Assembly (NCBI RefSeq): GCF_003144115.1
Contig: NW_020311998.1
Span: 495,669 to 559,668, forward strand
Length of the DNA: 64,000 nt
DNA from: Tilletiopsis washingtonensis
Taxonomy: Eukaryota; Basidiomycota; Exobasidiomycetes; Entylomatales
Direction of reading: 5' to 3'
The position numbers and the translations under genes are program-made. The notes under the pieces are model-generated. The model was given only the letters and a program-made list of their open reading frames with translations, had not been told where the DNA came from and searched no databases. This document shows positions 1 through 20,512 of the stretch, piece by piece (the first letter of the stretch is position 1; every line of letters begins with the position of its first letter).

Positions 1-1083
1 GAGTGAGGGTGCAAAGGAGTGTGGGTGGCGCGGGCTGCGGGCGTGGTGCGTGGAGATGGAGCGACGGACAGATGAGGAGTCGGAGAGGAGCACGGAGGCG
101 TGAGAGAGGCGGAGAGAGGAGACGGCGAGAGGAGTCAGGGAGCAGACACAAGGAGCCGCGCCGGCGGGCAGCAGCAGCAGCAAGATGCGCCGCTCGCCCG
201 CAGGCAGCCGACGCTCACGCCGCCCAGGCCACGCGCCTCGGCAGCGGCAGCGGCTCTCATGCGCTGCGCCGCCCGTCCTGCACGAAGATCCGCCGGCGCG
301 AGCAGTGCTCTCCTCGCCCTGACAGACCTCTCTTCCTCAGCGACACCTATGTGTAGCTACAGTCTGGCCCAGACTGCTGCAACGGCCTCTCAGCGGCAGC
401 AGCCGCAGGGCCCGAGGCCGTCGCCCAGCGCAGCGGGTGGAAGTGCCGAGCGCCGGCGACGGGCGGCGGCGGCGCAGAAAGATGCACAGAACGCGCTAGG
501 GGCGCGAGCGGCCGCGGGCACGGGAGCAGTGTGTGTGCGCGCGTGCCTCAGGGGCCGCGACATCAACACGCCGCGCCGGCGGCAGATGCACAGCGGCGCG
601 GCGCAGCGCGACGCCAGCGGAGAGGCGAGAGCGAGCACCGTGCGCCATCTCATCACCTTGAACGAGCCTCTCGCACTCGGTCGTCGCTGCACCGCCTCAG
701 ACTGCACACACGGACAACGGCGGCAATGCATTTCTTCGGCTGAGGGTAATGCGGCGCACACGCCCGGCGGGCCGGCCCACGGGAGGGAGGGCACGCCGCG
801 GCGTGCACAAAGAGGGAAACTGGAGAGCGCGGGCGCAGACGGACTGAATGAGAGTAGAGAGTGAAGATTGGTTGGCTGGGGACACGAGAGAAGGCGGCGT
901 GGCTGCTCTGGTATGCTTGAGGTAGGGGTGGGTGGGTGAGGCAGCGCACGCGGAAAGGCGAGATGCGGAGAAGTGAGATGAGAGTGTGGGATCCGAGGGA
1001 GCGGCTCAGCCGCGAAGAGGGGTGCTGGAATGGCGGACGTCGCTTCGTCGCCTCAGATGGGCCGCAGAAGTCGATCGGCCGCC
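1..1083. other. Gene-free stretch at the window edge
   Basis: I see no credible gene here. The plus strand is purine-rich between about 45 and 150, so the minus strand is pyrimidine-rich, which would fit the leader or promoter of a minus-strand gene lying to the left of the window. That is inference. Bases next to 1084 are the 3' flank of the KIN4-like gene. Open frames in this stretch are Arg/Ala-rich on both strands and match no family I know. Confidence 0.5.
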
Positions 1084-4000
1084 TCAGGCAGCCACGCGGC
1101 GTGGCCCGCTGCCGAGCTCGCAGCGCTCGAGCAGCGCGTGGTAGAGGAACTTGTAGGCCCACAGGTTGCCCTTCATGCGCCGGATGTCGAGGCTGTACAG
1201 GCCGGCCAGGTTCTTGATCTGCGTCACCTCGACGGAGAAGCGCACCTCCTGCCCGCCGTCGACCGACGCCTCGCCGTACAGCGGCTGCGGCGGCGCCGCG
1301 GCCTGTGCGGCCGCTGCGGCGTCCTCCTCGGCGCCGGCGAACGACGTGTTCTGCTGGCTGCCGCGCCGCAGGAAGTTGCGGATGCTGCCGCCCGGCCCGC
1401 TGCTGGCGCTCGCCGAGGCAAAGCCGCTGCCGGCGCCGCCGCTGATCGACGGCGAGCGCGTGGAGCGCTGCAGGTCCGCCTGCGACGGCGGGAAGACGGA
1501 GGTGCGGATGCTCGTGCCGAGGCCCTGCGTGGCGCCGATGAGCGTCTTTGCGCGCTTGCGCCGCACGCACTCGAGCTTGAAGTCCTCCTCGCGCTCCTTG
1601 CGCGCCTCGACGCCCATCTCGGCGAGCGCGCGGCGCACCTCAGCAAAGACTTCGTGCGGCGGACGCGACGTCAGCGCAGACTGGTCCACGGCGCCGAGGT
1701 GGAAGCGCAGTGTCGGCGGCGGCGCGGGCGGCGCGGGCTGCGGCACGACAGGCGCCAGCGTCGCCTGTGCGGTGCCGTTGACCTGCGACGTCGATGCGCG
1801 CGGCGTCGAGAGCTGCGGCTGCTCGTGCAGCTGCACCGTCGAGGCGCCCGTCGACTTGAGCCCGCTAGGCGAAATTGAGAGGTCGCCGATGGACGTGATG
1901 CCCGTGGCGTCCGTCGCCTCGCTCGTCTGACTGTGCGTGCCCGACGTGGAGCGCGACGAGGGCACCGACTCCATGCCGCCGCTGTTGCTGTGCGGCACGG
2001 TGCTGGCCACCGCCTCGGTCACGACGACCTGTGGCGCGGCGCTCGCCTCGCCCTGTGCCGGCTGTGGCGCCCGCTTGACAGACGCGGCAGTGCTGGGCGC
2101 CGGCGATGGCGGTGCCTCGAAGGGACCGAGCGGCGGCTGCTCGTCGAACGTGCCGCGCGACAGGCTCTTCTTGCGGAACCAGTCCATGACCTTCTTGGCG
2201 GCGTTGCTCGACGGGCCGACGGTCGACGTGCTGTCGTTGGTGCGGTCGTCGAAGAGTGCGCCGGGCTGGCGGCCAGCCGGCGCGCCGTTGACGCGCGACG
2301 AGATGCGCGACGAAGTGCGCTGCGTCTTGATCGAGGCAGTGCCGTTCGGCGAGGTCGGCTGCGGCGCGTTGGCCATCGAGCCGGAGCGCACCGGCGTCTC
2401 GGGCCGCTGCAGCGTGTCCTTGCGCGAGCGCGTGGAGCGGCGGCGCTCGGCCTTCGTCGTCTTCTCGGCGCTGGCCTGCTGCGCCTTCTCGCGCTCGCGG
2501 CTGGCGGGCGACTGCTCGCCTGGGCGGCCAACGACCAGACTCATTGTCTTGCGGCGGCCGCCGCTGCCGCTGCCCTCCCTCGCGGCCTCCTCCTTGTGCA
2601 GCGCGACGGCAGCTGCGCTGGCGGATGGCGGCGGCGCCGGTCCCGACGACGGATCGATGGTTGGCGAGCCAAGCAGGCGGGCGAAGAAGCGGTTGTCCGT
2701 CGACATGCCCTTGCGGTGACGCGAGTTGGTGCGCTCGGGCGCAGCAGACGTCGGACGCGCAGAAGGGCTCAGCGGCTTGCTGTCCGGCTTCGGTGCAGCG
2801 CCAGTCGAGGCGATGCGGTCGGAGACGCTCTGCGCCGAGGGCAGGGCCGCTGCGGAGGGCGTTGGGTTTGAGGCAGTCCGGTTGGCAGCCACAGACGGCA
2901 CGCGCGGCGTGGACGACGCGGGTGTCGAGCCTGCGTTGAGGCCCGGGGCAGCCGCGACCTCCGGCACACTCTCCTCAACGGGCGCCTGCGCACTGGCGAC
3001 AGCCTCGGTTGCCTGCTGCGGAGCCTTGGACGGCCGCCGGCTGCCCGGGCTCTCGCTGTTGACTGCAGCGATGCGCTCCGCGCCTGGCACCACGACCGGC
3101 GCGGCCGGAATAACAGCAGGCTCGGGCGCACGCTGCTCGACGCGCGGCAGCGGCGGCGTGGCGCTGACCGGCGCACTGCGCTGCTGCTCCTGTCTCGAGT
3201 TGCCGTCGTACTCGAGCTGGATGGTGTGCCGCTGCGTCTTCTGTGCCGACGGTGCCTTCTTCTGTGCGTAGCCATCTGCAGACGGCGTGTCCTGCGCGAC
3301 AGCCTCGCGCTTGCGGCCCGCAGATGACGGCGCTCCAGAGCGGTGACCGATGGAGCCGAATGACGTGTCCTCCAGGCCGGCACTCATCTGCGGCGTCAGC
3401 GTCATCGACGTCGGCGCGACGGGCAGCGGCGGCTCGGCGGCAATGGGCGTCGGGATGCCCGTGACCGGGCGCGAGCGGGCACTGGTCGGCGTCGGCGCGT
3501 TGTACGCCACCTCCGAGCGGCTGGCCGTCGTCGTAGCCATCGCACTCTGGTGGCGCTGTGCCTTGGTCGTCGAGGCGTCCGACGGCGTGGCCGTGCCGCG
3601 GCGCGCAGCGGCGGCGTGCTGGCGCTGCTGCTCCTGGAGCTGCTGCTGCACCTGCATCTGCTGGCGGTAGATCTGGCGCTTCTTGCTCTGCTGCTCGATG
3701 GCGGCGCGCTCCAGCTCGTCGACGCCAAACTTGAACAGGTCGCGATACGGCGCAAGCCAGCTGTGCGCCATGACGCCGTTGAGGTCGGCGCGGCGCAGCG
3801 GGTCGGGCACGAGCATCTTGGAGAGCAGGTCGCGCGGCTCGGCGCTGATGTACTCGGGGAAGGAGAGCGGCGTGGCCATGATGTACTTGTACAGCAGGTT
3901 GATGTTGTCGCCGTCCGGGTTCGCCGGGTCGTCGTCGAACGGCAGGTAGCCGGCCAGCATGGCGTAGAGGATCACGCCGCACGACCACACATCGACGGCG

Positions 4001-5261
4001 CTGCCGGCATACAGGCCGTCCTGCACCACGAGCTCGGGCGCGGCGTAGCACGGGCTGCCGCAGCTCGTCGCCATCAGGTCGTCGCGCTTGTCCTCGAAGT
4101 TGTTGGCGAAGCCAAAGTCGGTGATGATGACGTTGCGATTGCGGTCCAGCAGCAGGTTCTCGAGCTTGAGATCGCGGTGCACAATCTTCTTCTGGTGCAG
4201 GTACGACACGCCCGAGATGAGCTGTGCAAATAGGCGGCACGCGTCGCGCTCCTTGAGGTACTTGTGCGCCAGGATGTGGTCGAAGAGCTCGCCGCCCGAC
4301 GCATACTCGAGTACAATGCCGATGTAGCGGTCCGACTCGATGACCTCGTACAGACGCACGATGTTCGGGTGGCGCACGTCCTGCGAGGAGTCAGCAGGCG
4401 CGCCAATGCAGCGGACGCGGCACGACTCACCTTGAGCACCTGGATCTCGCGCTCCACCTTGCTCATCTTGGCCGGGTCCTTGGGCCCGTTGATGTTGAGC
4501 TGGCCGTCGGGCGTGCCGACCTTCTCGCGCTTGATGAGCTTGACGGCGACCTCCTCGCCCCACTCCTTGTGCACGCCGAGCTTGACCTTGCCGAACTCGC
4601 CCTCGCCAAGCGTCTGCAGCAGCAGGTACGAGCCAAAGTGCACCTGCTGGCGCCGCGGGTGCGCCGCAAAGTACGAGAGCGCCGCTGGCGACGTGATTGG
4701 GATGCCCGAGCTGATGGCGTTGGACGTCGTCGCGTCGAGGCCCGTGCCGCTGGGCGAGATGGGCATTGGCGGCGCGATGGCGCCCGTCGTGTGCGATGCC
4801 GAGACGGTCGGGTGCGCCGACGCGCGGCGCTCGTTGTAGCTGGCGCCCGCGTTCATCGACGCCAGCACGCCGGCGTCGTGCGGCATGGCCGCGCTGGGCG
4901 CATGGCTGCGCACGGGCGCCGGCATAGCCGAGACGGGGCGGTGGCCGTGCGAGCCGCCGCCGGTGGCGGACTTGCTGGCCGGGTGTGCACCTGCAGAGTG
5001 CGGCGCGGCGTACGCGCTGCTCTGCGCGGCGCCAGCGCGCTCGTGCGGCAGCGCATAGCTGGCGTTGTAGGCGCCGCTGCTGTACGCACCGGTGTGGGCG
5101 GCGCTGCGCGAGGCCGGCACGGCCGGCGGGCCCATGGAGCCCTTGCCCTGCGGCGCGACGTGCTCCCAGCTCTCGTGGCCGCTGCCGTTTCTGCTGCGCG
5201 CGGCCTGCTGCTCAGCGCCAGCGTGGGCCGGCGAGAGCGCGGGCTGAGTGGCGGGCGACAT
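1084..5261 (-). CDS. KIN4: KIN4-like serine/threonine protein kinase with KA1-like tail
   Basis: Two exons, 5261-4431 and 4380-1084, with a 50-base intron, give 1375 residues. A Ser/Ala-rich leader of about 200 residues precedes the kinase domain (about 207-487). The glycine loop GEGEFGKV is at 219-226, the ATP lysine is in AVKLIK, HRDLKLEN starts near 345 and DFG is near 365-367. GEFGKVKLG and the insert LNINGPKDPAKMSK are typical of fungal Kin4/Frk1-group CAMKL kinases. A Gln-rich coil follows the domain, then about 700 residues of low-complexity Ser/Pro sequence. The last 150 residues (FHLGAVDQS, EVRFSVEVTQIKNLAGLYSLDI) look like a KA1 membrane-binding domain. In yeast, Kin4 works in the spindle position checkpoint; that role here is inferred. 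The AMPK/Kin1 group is the alternative but fits less well. The ATG at 5261 is the first in frame. Confidence 0.88.
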
Positions 5262-10266
<5,005 letters not shown>

Positions 10267-10348
10267 GCCAGAGTTGTCAGAGGGGAGACGTCGCTGTGAG
10301 GGCTCAGACGCATGCTGCACTGAGCCGCAAATTCAAATGCTATTTCTG

Positions 10349-10795
10349 TCACACCACATTGAACGCCGCGAGCGAGACGCTCAGCAGCAGTGTCGACCAG
10401 AGGGGAATCGCAGCTGCGGCAGCTCCGTCGGGGCGAGAAGACGTGGTCGATGCGGAAGCGGCCTGGGACGTGGAGGAAGGCATGATTGTGGCAGAGACGC
10501 TGGACGACGTGACCGACGACGAGCTGGCGTCGACCGTCGTGCTGCTCGGCGGCGGCGGGTCGGTGCGTGTCACCGTCGTCGAGGTGATGCTGGTGGAGCG
10601 GGTGCTGAGGCCTGCGCGCGTCTCGGGCGACGTAGAGCCGATGTCTGAGCCGACGCCGCTGAAGAGCGTGAAGGTCGGCAGCTGCGGGTTGCTCTGGCGC
10701 GCAACGAGCACTTCGCCGGCGCCTGTGGCGCTGGCGGAGTGCGCGTGGCAGACGAGCAGGCACACGGCGAGCCAGAGGATGCTGCGGCGAAGCAT
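10349..10795 (-). CDS. Small secreted, GPI-anchored-type Ser/Thr-rich protein
   Basis: A single exon of 148 residues. It starts with a classical signal peptide ([20 protein letters not shown], about residues 1-23). A central part follows, rich in Ser and Thr and probably O-mannosylated, with the segment [10 protein letters not shown]. It ends in [21 protein letters not shown]..., that is small residues followed by a hydrophobic tail with no charged end, as in GPI-anchor signals. It is therefore probably displayed on the cell surface or wall. I recognise no enzyme domain. The frame stays open further upstream (to 11026), but the Met at 10795 places the signal peptide at the N-terminus and is preferred. 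It is convergent with the thiolase gene and about 300 bases from the stop of the RNA polymerase III subunit gene. Confidence 0.72.
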   Translation of the reverse strand: MLRRSILWLAVCLLVCHAHSASATGAGEVLVARQSNPQLPTFTLFSGVGSDIGSTSPETRAGLSTRSTSITSTTVTRTDPPPPSSTTVDASSSSVTSSSVSATIMPSSTSQAASASTTSSRPDGAAAAAIPLWSTLLLSVSLAAFNVV

Positions 10796-11092
10796 GTTGA
10801 GCGGCGTTGATGATGGTGGTGAAGCACGCATGAGCATGCCTGCGCAAGAGGTCAAAAGCGCCGCTTCGGGGTCGGCTTCGCTGCGGGGCAATAGCTCCAC
10901 GCTACGGCGTGCGCTTAGCGCGTCTCGCTCGGCACGGCGTCCTCGCGGCGCGCGGCGCGGCCGCCGGCGCCGGAAATACCCCAGATGCAGGAGGGATGGC
11001 GCGCTTCGGCGAGGCGGTGCATACATGACGTTGAATGAGTACAGTACAGAGTGTGAGGGGGAGCGGGGCCGGCGGTATGGAGAGAGGCAAGA

Positions 11093-15895
<4,803 letters not shown>

Positions 15896-16148
15896 GGCAG
15901 CTGATCAGCCAGGAGGCGGGCCGAGAAGGGGAGAGAGCGAGGGCGTGGTGGGAAGAGGAGCGGCGCGCGCGCATCACGGCCACAGGCGCCGCGCATCGGA
16001 GCGTGTTGCGCGGCGTGCGGCCGACGAGCGCCGACGGCACTTTTTTTGGCGTGCGGCACGGCAGCCCGACAGCCGAGGCGCATCTTCTCGCCGCGCCCGC
16101 TGTCCGTCGTCGCCTCACTTCCATCTCCACACCGCACCACGCAGCACC
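15896..16148. promoter_or_regulatory. Bidirectional promoter, RPC2 / BRX1
   Basis: This 253-base gap is the only upstream DNA available to both the Pol III subunit gene (leftward) and BRX1 (rightward). It holds a seven-T tract at about 16039-16047, rare in this GC-rich sequence and a candidate nucleosome-excluding element. A pyrimidine-rich leader (about 16081-16140) ends in a CACCATGG start context for BRX1. I see no clear TATA box. Confidence 0.55.
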
Positions 16149-17695
16149 ATGGCATCCGTCTTCAAGGCAGGCACCGCCGCCAGCGAGAAGAAGGGCAAGC
16201 GCAAGGCCGCAGACGTCGACGCTGCGGACGTCGGCGCCTCCGCGTCGGCGTCCACGTCGGCCGGCCCGCTGCGCCGCAACAAGCAGCGCACCCTCATCCT
16301 GCCCTCGCGCGGCGTCACGATGCGCATGCGCCACCTCGTCAACGACATCGAGTCGCTGCTGCCGCACTCGAAGAAGGGTGCGTGGCGCGCGGGCGCCCCG
16401 GCGGCGCGCAGGGTGCCGCCCAGTGCTGACGCTCGCTGCAGACTCGAAGCTCGACTCCAAGTCGGACCTGCACGTCCTCAACGAGCTCGCCGAGCTGAAC
16501 AACTGCAACGTGCGTCGCTCCACGCGGCGTGTGTGCTGCCAGTGTGCTGACGTCCGCGCACAGAACACGCTCTACTTTGAGGCGCGCAAGCACACCGACC
16601 TGTACATGTGGGCCTCCAAGACGCCCAACGGGCCGAGTGCCAAGCTGCACGTGCAGAACATCCACACCATGGACGAGCTCAAGATGACGGGCAACTGCCT
16701 CAAGGGCTCGCGACACCTGCTGAGCTTCGACAAGGCGTTTGACGACGTGCCGCACTGGGGCATCATGAAGGAGCTGCTCGGCCAGGTGAGTGTGGCAGCG
16801 AAGGGGGCAGGGCGATGGTGGGGTGTGCAGGCAGAGGGCGTGCGATGGGATGTCGGGGCGATGGAAGGTGCACGTCTGCAGAGATACAGGGTGTCTCAGA
16901 GATGCACGACAGGCGTCTTGGTGGCTGCTGCTGCCACGGATCAGTCGAGGCTGTGAGCTTGTCGGAGTGGTCCGCGCTGCGCGAGACAAGTATGTGCCTC
17001 GCCGCTCGCGAGGCCATGGCGCACTCTGGCATCGAGAGCGCCAAGAGAGCAATCGGCTGGCTTGTGCCTTCAGAGCTGACACGCTGTGCAGGCCTTCGGT
17101 GTGCCGCGCACGGCACGGAGATCGAAGCCCTTCATCGACCACGTCTTGACGTTCTCGATCCTCGACGGCAAGATCTGGTTCCGCAACTACCAGATTGTGG
17201 CCACCGAGACGGACCCGGGCGCGTCCGCGCTGGCAGCAGCGGCTGCGGCTGCTCAGGAGAAGGCTGGGGGTCGTGTGGCCAAGGGTCGCGCGTCGGCAGG
17301 CAAGAAGGGCGAGGAGAAGCCGCCGACGCTGGTCGAGATCGGCCCGCGCTTCGTGCTGACGCCGGTGAGTCGCGGTCCTTGCTCGTAACCACGCCTCCTT
17401 GCTGACGACCGGATCACCTGATCAGATCCGCCTGTTCGAGGGCTCGTTTGGCGGTGCGACGCTGTACGAGAACCCAAGTGCGTCGGCTGCTGCTGTGCGT
17501 TGCCGGATCGAAGTCAGCTAACCTCGCACCACAGGCTACGTCTCGCCAAACACGATCCGGCACGACGAGCGCGCAAAGAAGGGCCAGAAGTACAAGGAGA
17601 AGACGACGGCGGCGCTCACGTTCGAGGCCAAGCGCCGGCGCCTCGAGGAGGAGCGCACGCCCGACGAGCTGGCGCGCGACCGTGTCTTTGCCTGA
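16149..17695 (+). CDS. BRX1: Ribosome biogenesis protein BRX1 (Brix domain)
   Basis: A nucleolar assembly factor of the 60S subunit; Brix-domain proteins bind pre-rRNA. Exons 16149-16377, 16442-16509, 16564-16785, 17092-17364, 17426-17477 and 17535-17695 encode 334 residues. After a Lys/Ala-rich leader, the Brix domain begins at TLILPSRGVTMRMRHLVNDI. It continues through NTLYFEARKHTDLYMWASK and GNCLKGSRHLLSFDKAF to FGVPRTARRSKPFIDHV, the signature of the Brx1 subfamily, then WFRNYQIV. The third intron (16786-17091) is 306 bases, by far the longest in the window's models. A short basic Ala/Lys insert (about residues 215-245) interrupts the domain. It is divergent from RPC2 over 253 bases, and shared expression with ribosome supply is a reasonable inference. 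Confidence 0.95.
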
Positions 17696-18848
17696 AGACC
17701 CTTGTCGTCGGTCTCCGCCGTCGTATCGTGCAACACATGCCCATTCTCCGCGTGCTCCTTGCAGCGTTGTTTTATGTGGTGCTTCTGTGGATCGTAGCTG
17801 CGTCGCGTGACACCCGGCGCGAGGGTGCCGGAGGTGTCGCACGCGGCGGGGCCAGAAGACGGCGGTGATCGATGCCCCCTGAGGCATGCTCAGGCGTGCG
17901 ACGACGCAGGTCGTCTCGCTCACCGGCACACGTGCTGCCGGGAGTCGGAGACGGGCAGTCCGACTGCGAGCCGAGCAGCGGAGCTGGCATCCACGCACGC
18001 CCGTGGCGGGACGCAGATCGACTGAGCGGCCATCGCAGAGCGTGGGTGTGGAATGTTTGCGCTGGTCGGGGCCCGCCGCGCTGCGTCCACGTTGGCCGGC
18101 CGCGCTCCGTTGATGCGCGTCTCTGGGTGTTGCGTCGGAGGCGGAGCTGCCACGCGGAGCGGGCCCAGAGCGCACAGTGCGCGCTCCAGGGGTGCGAGGC
18201 CGCGTGGCAGGCGTCGCCGACGGCAGGGCAGGATCAGCGCACCGCTGCGCGCGCACTTGACCCGCTGCGTGCTGCGCCGGCGCCTGCACGCCCGCCGCGG
18301 ACCGGCCGAGGCGCGATCATGCGGCGATGCTCAGACGCAGCGGCTGCCGCTCTGGCCTGGCCCCCTCCCGCTCGCCCCGTGCCGGCAGCCGGCGACCCCC
18401 TGGGTTCGCACGCCGGCACTCAACGCGCTGCCGCGACGCGTGTGCGGCTGCGCGCCGACGGCTCGATCTACCGGTCGGCGCGCCTCAGATGCATCTTTCC
18501 TGCATGCAAGGAGGTGCCTGCGCTTCTCTGCATGCGCGCCAACACCGTGCAGCGCCGCAGGACTCGTCCCTCCTCGCACGCGCGTCGGTCCGCCGCACGC
18601 CAGCATCACCCTGCCGCGTGCCACGGCGACGCAGGCACGGCGACAGCCAAGGGGGGCCGTGGATGGTGCGCCAACAAGATCAGGGTCCGGCGCACGCCCG
18701 CAGCACGGCAGCGCCAGCGCCCAGCCGCAGCGTGCCGAGCTGCACGAGCCGTGCGACCGCGGCACTTCCTGGGTCTGTCCCTCGATGTGCTCACACTGCT
18801 CCCAGGCCAGAGTTCGGGCCGCTCGTCGCCGCCGCCTCGCGGCTGGAC

Positions 18849-18866
18849 CCTGCTGCTGCTGCTGCT
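18849..18866. repeat. (CTG)6 microsatellite
   Basis: Six perfect CTG copies outside any recognised gene, in the gene-free block downstream of BRX1. Confidence 0.85.
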
Positions 18867-19585
18867 GCGATTCGCCCGTGGCTCGCGAGCGCACGCGCCA
18901 CACCTTGACTCTTCAGCATCCAGCGCAGGCGCCGCGTCAAGCGAAGAGCGGGCGAAGCACAGGATGACAGGTGATCTGAGCGTGCTCTGGAATGCAGCAG
19001 CACAGCAGCCTGTGCTTGCGCTGCACCCTCCGGCGGATGCAAGATGGCGGCCCGGCGCGGCAGCCGGTGGCAACGCTCCGGCCTTGATGATGCGCGCGCG
19101 CGCCACCACCACGCGTGTGGGGCGCGCCGTGTGGGTGTGCGGCCGGCCTCGGGCGCCACCGCGCACCCGCTCGGCGAGGGGCTCCTCGGCCTCCGGGGCC
19201 CGCGAGCCGGGCGGCGCCAGCACTGAGTTTCCAGGGTCCATCGGCTGCTTGGCCGCAGCGCCCGGACACAGGCAGCGCATGTGCATGCGACGATCTCGGA
19301 GGGCGGAGCAGCGCGCGGCACGCGTCTGCCGCCGTCGACGCTGGCCTCCGACGTGCACGCCCGACGCAGGCCGAGCACCCACAGCGCCAGAAGACGCGGC
19401 AGCATGTGGGCCGCAGCGAACCCCGCTGCTCCTTGCGTCGAAGAGCATACTGCCGAGCGCTGCATGCTGCCGTGTGCGGGGAGCCGTCGGACACAGAGCG
19501 GGACGTCGACGCCGGCGGCGGCGACGGCGACGACGACGAAGAGGACGCGCGTCGGAGCGGGCCCGTCGGAGCGTGTGTGCGTGCT

Positions 19586-19606
19586 TCTCTCTCTCTCTCT
19601 CTCTCT
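19586..19606. repeat. (TC)n dinucleotide run
   Basis: Twenty-one bases of uninterrupted TC alternation in the gene-free block between BRX1 and the Ran1-like kinase gene. A likely replication-slippage tract. Confidence 0.9.
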
Positions 19607-20512
19607 TCGTCGCTGACAGGCCCATCTCGCGGCTGTAGCAGCATATCTCACTCGCGGACGGTTGGCCCGGCCGGCCGTATGCTGCTCGGCGCTGCTGCCC
19701 GGCTGCCCTGCGCTGGCGAGACGCAGGGCGCCCGCTGGGCAGCCGTCGGCCAAACGACCTCCTGTAGTCGAGCGCAGGAGCGTTCAGGGTCCGGCCCAGC
19801 TCAGCTCAGCACGCCCAACCTTGTGTGCACCTGCGCAGCAGCCTGTGGTCCTTCTGGCGTTCAGCCGCTCAGCCGCTCAGCCCGAGTTGATTTGCAACGT
19901 TCCGCGTGCGCATTCGTCCGCGGCGCCGACGGTGGCGGGCGAGCAAGGCAGGGTCGCGGGGAGCTGCGCCTGCGCCTGACTTTGAGCTGCCGCGCCGGCA
20001 GAGCGGCGCGCCGCCGCGTACGCCGCGCGCGCGAGGCACACCCGCCGCGCCACACGTTGCTCTGCGCGTGCTCCCGGCGCCCGCGGCCACGCAGCAAGCG
20101 GCGGCGCAGGAAGACGGGGCGCCGCCGAGCAGCTCGGCCCAGCACTCAGCCCAACACACGGGGCAAGACGAAGGCACCGCCCAGGCAAGGAGGCAGGCAG
20201 CACGCACACAGCACACGGACGACGAAGGCAGGCAGCAGTGTGCATTGCAGGACGCTGGCGCCGTGCCGTGTGCGAGGAAGAGAGGTGTCCGGGGCCCAGC
20301 GGGCCCGACATGCGGGTAGACGGGAAGGACACAGAGAGTTGCTACAGGGTGGTATCGAGGCAGCACAGGAATGCAAGGAGTCGGATACAATGTGGGCGAG
20401 CGGGCGCGCGGAGGCTGAATGGAGCCGACGAGGAGAGGCGCGGGGGACGCTGGCTGGATAGAGCTGGAGGTAATACGGACAGGGAGACGCGAGAAGGAAG
20501 GGTATCGATGGA

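Larger units (their letters stand above)
17696..20512. other. Gene-free 2.8-kb block between converging genes
   Basis: It lies between the 3' ends of BRX1 and the Ran1-like kinase gene, so it contains no promoter that either gene needs. It holds a (CTG)6 run at 18849-18866 and a TC-dinucleotide run at 19586-19606. Its long open frames are Arg/Ala/Pro-rich, overlap in opposite strands and lack recognisable motifs. It is either a very long 3' region, an unrecognised non-coding transcript, or plain spacer. Confidence 0.45.

Noticed and set aside
10796-11026. N-terminal extension of the small GPI-type protein
   Set aside because: The upstream part is Arg-rich and would bury the signal peptide; the Met at 10795 fits secretion.
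17872-19638. Plus-strand frame of 588 codons in the gene-free block
   Set aside because: Low-complexity Arg/Ser/Ala sequence, with equally long frames on the opposite strand; no homology recognised.
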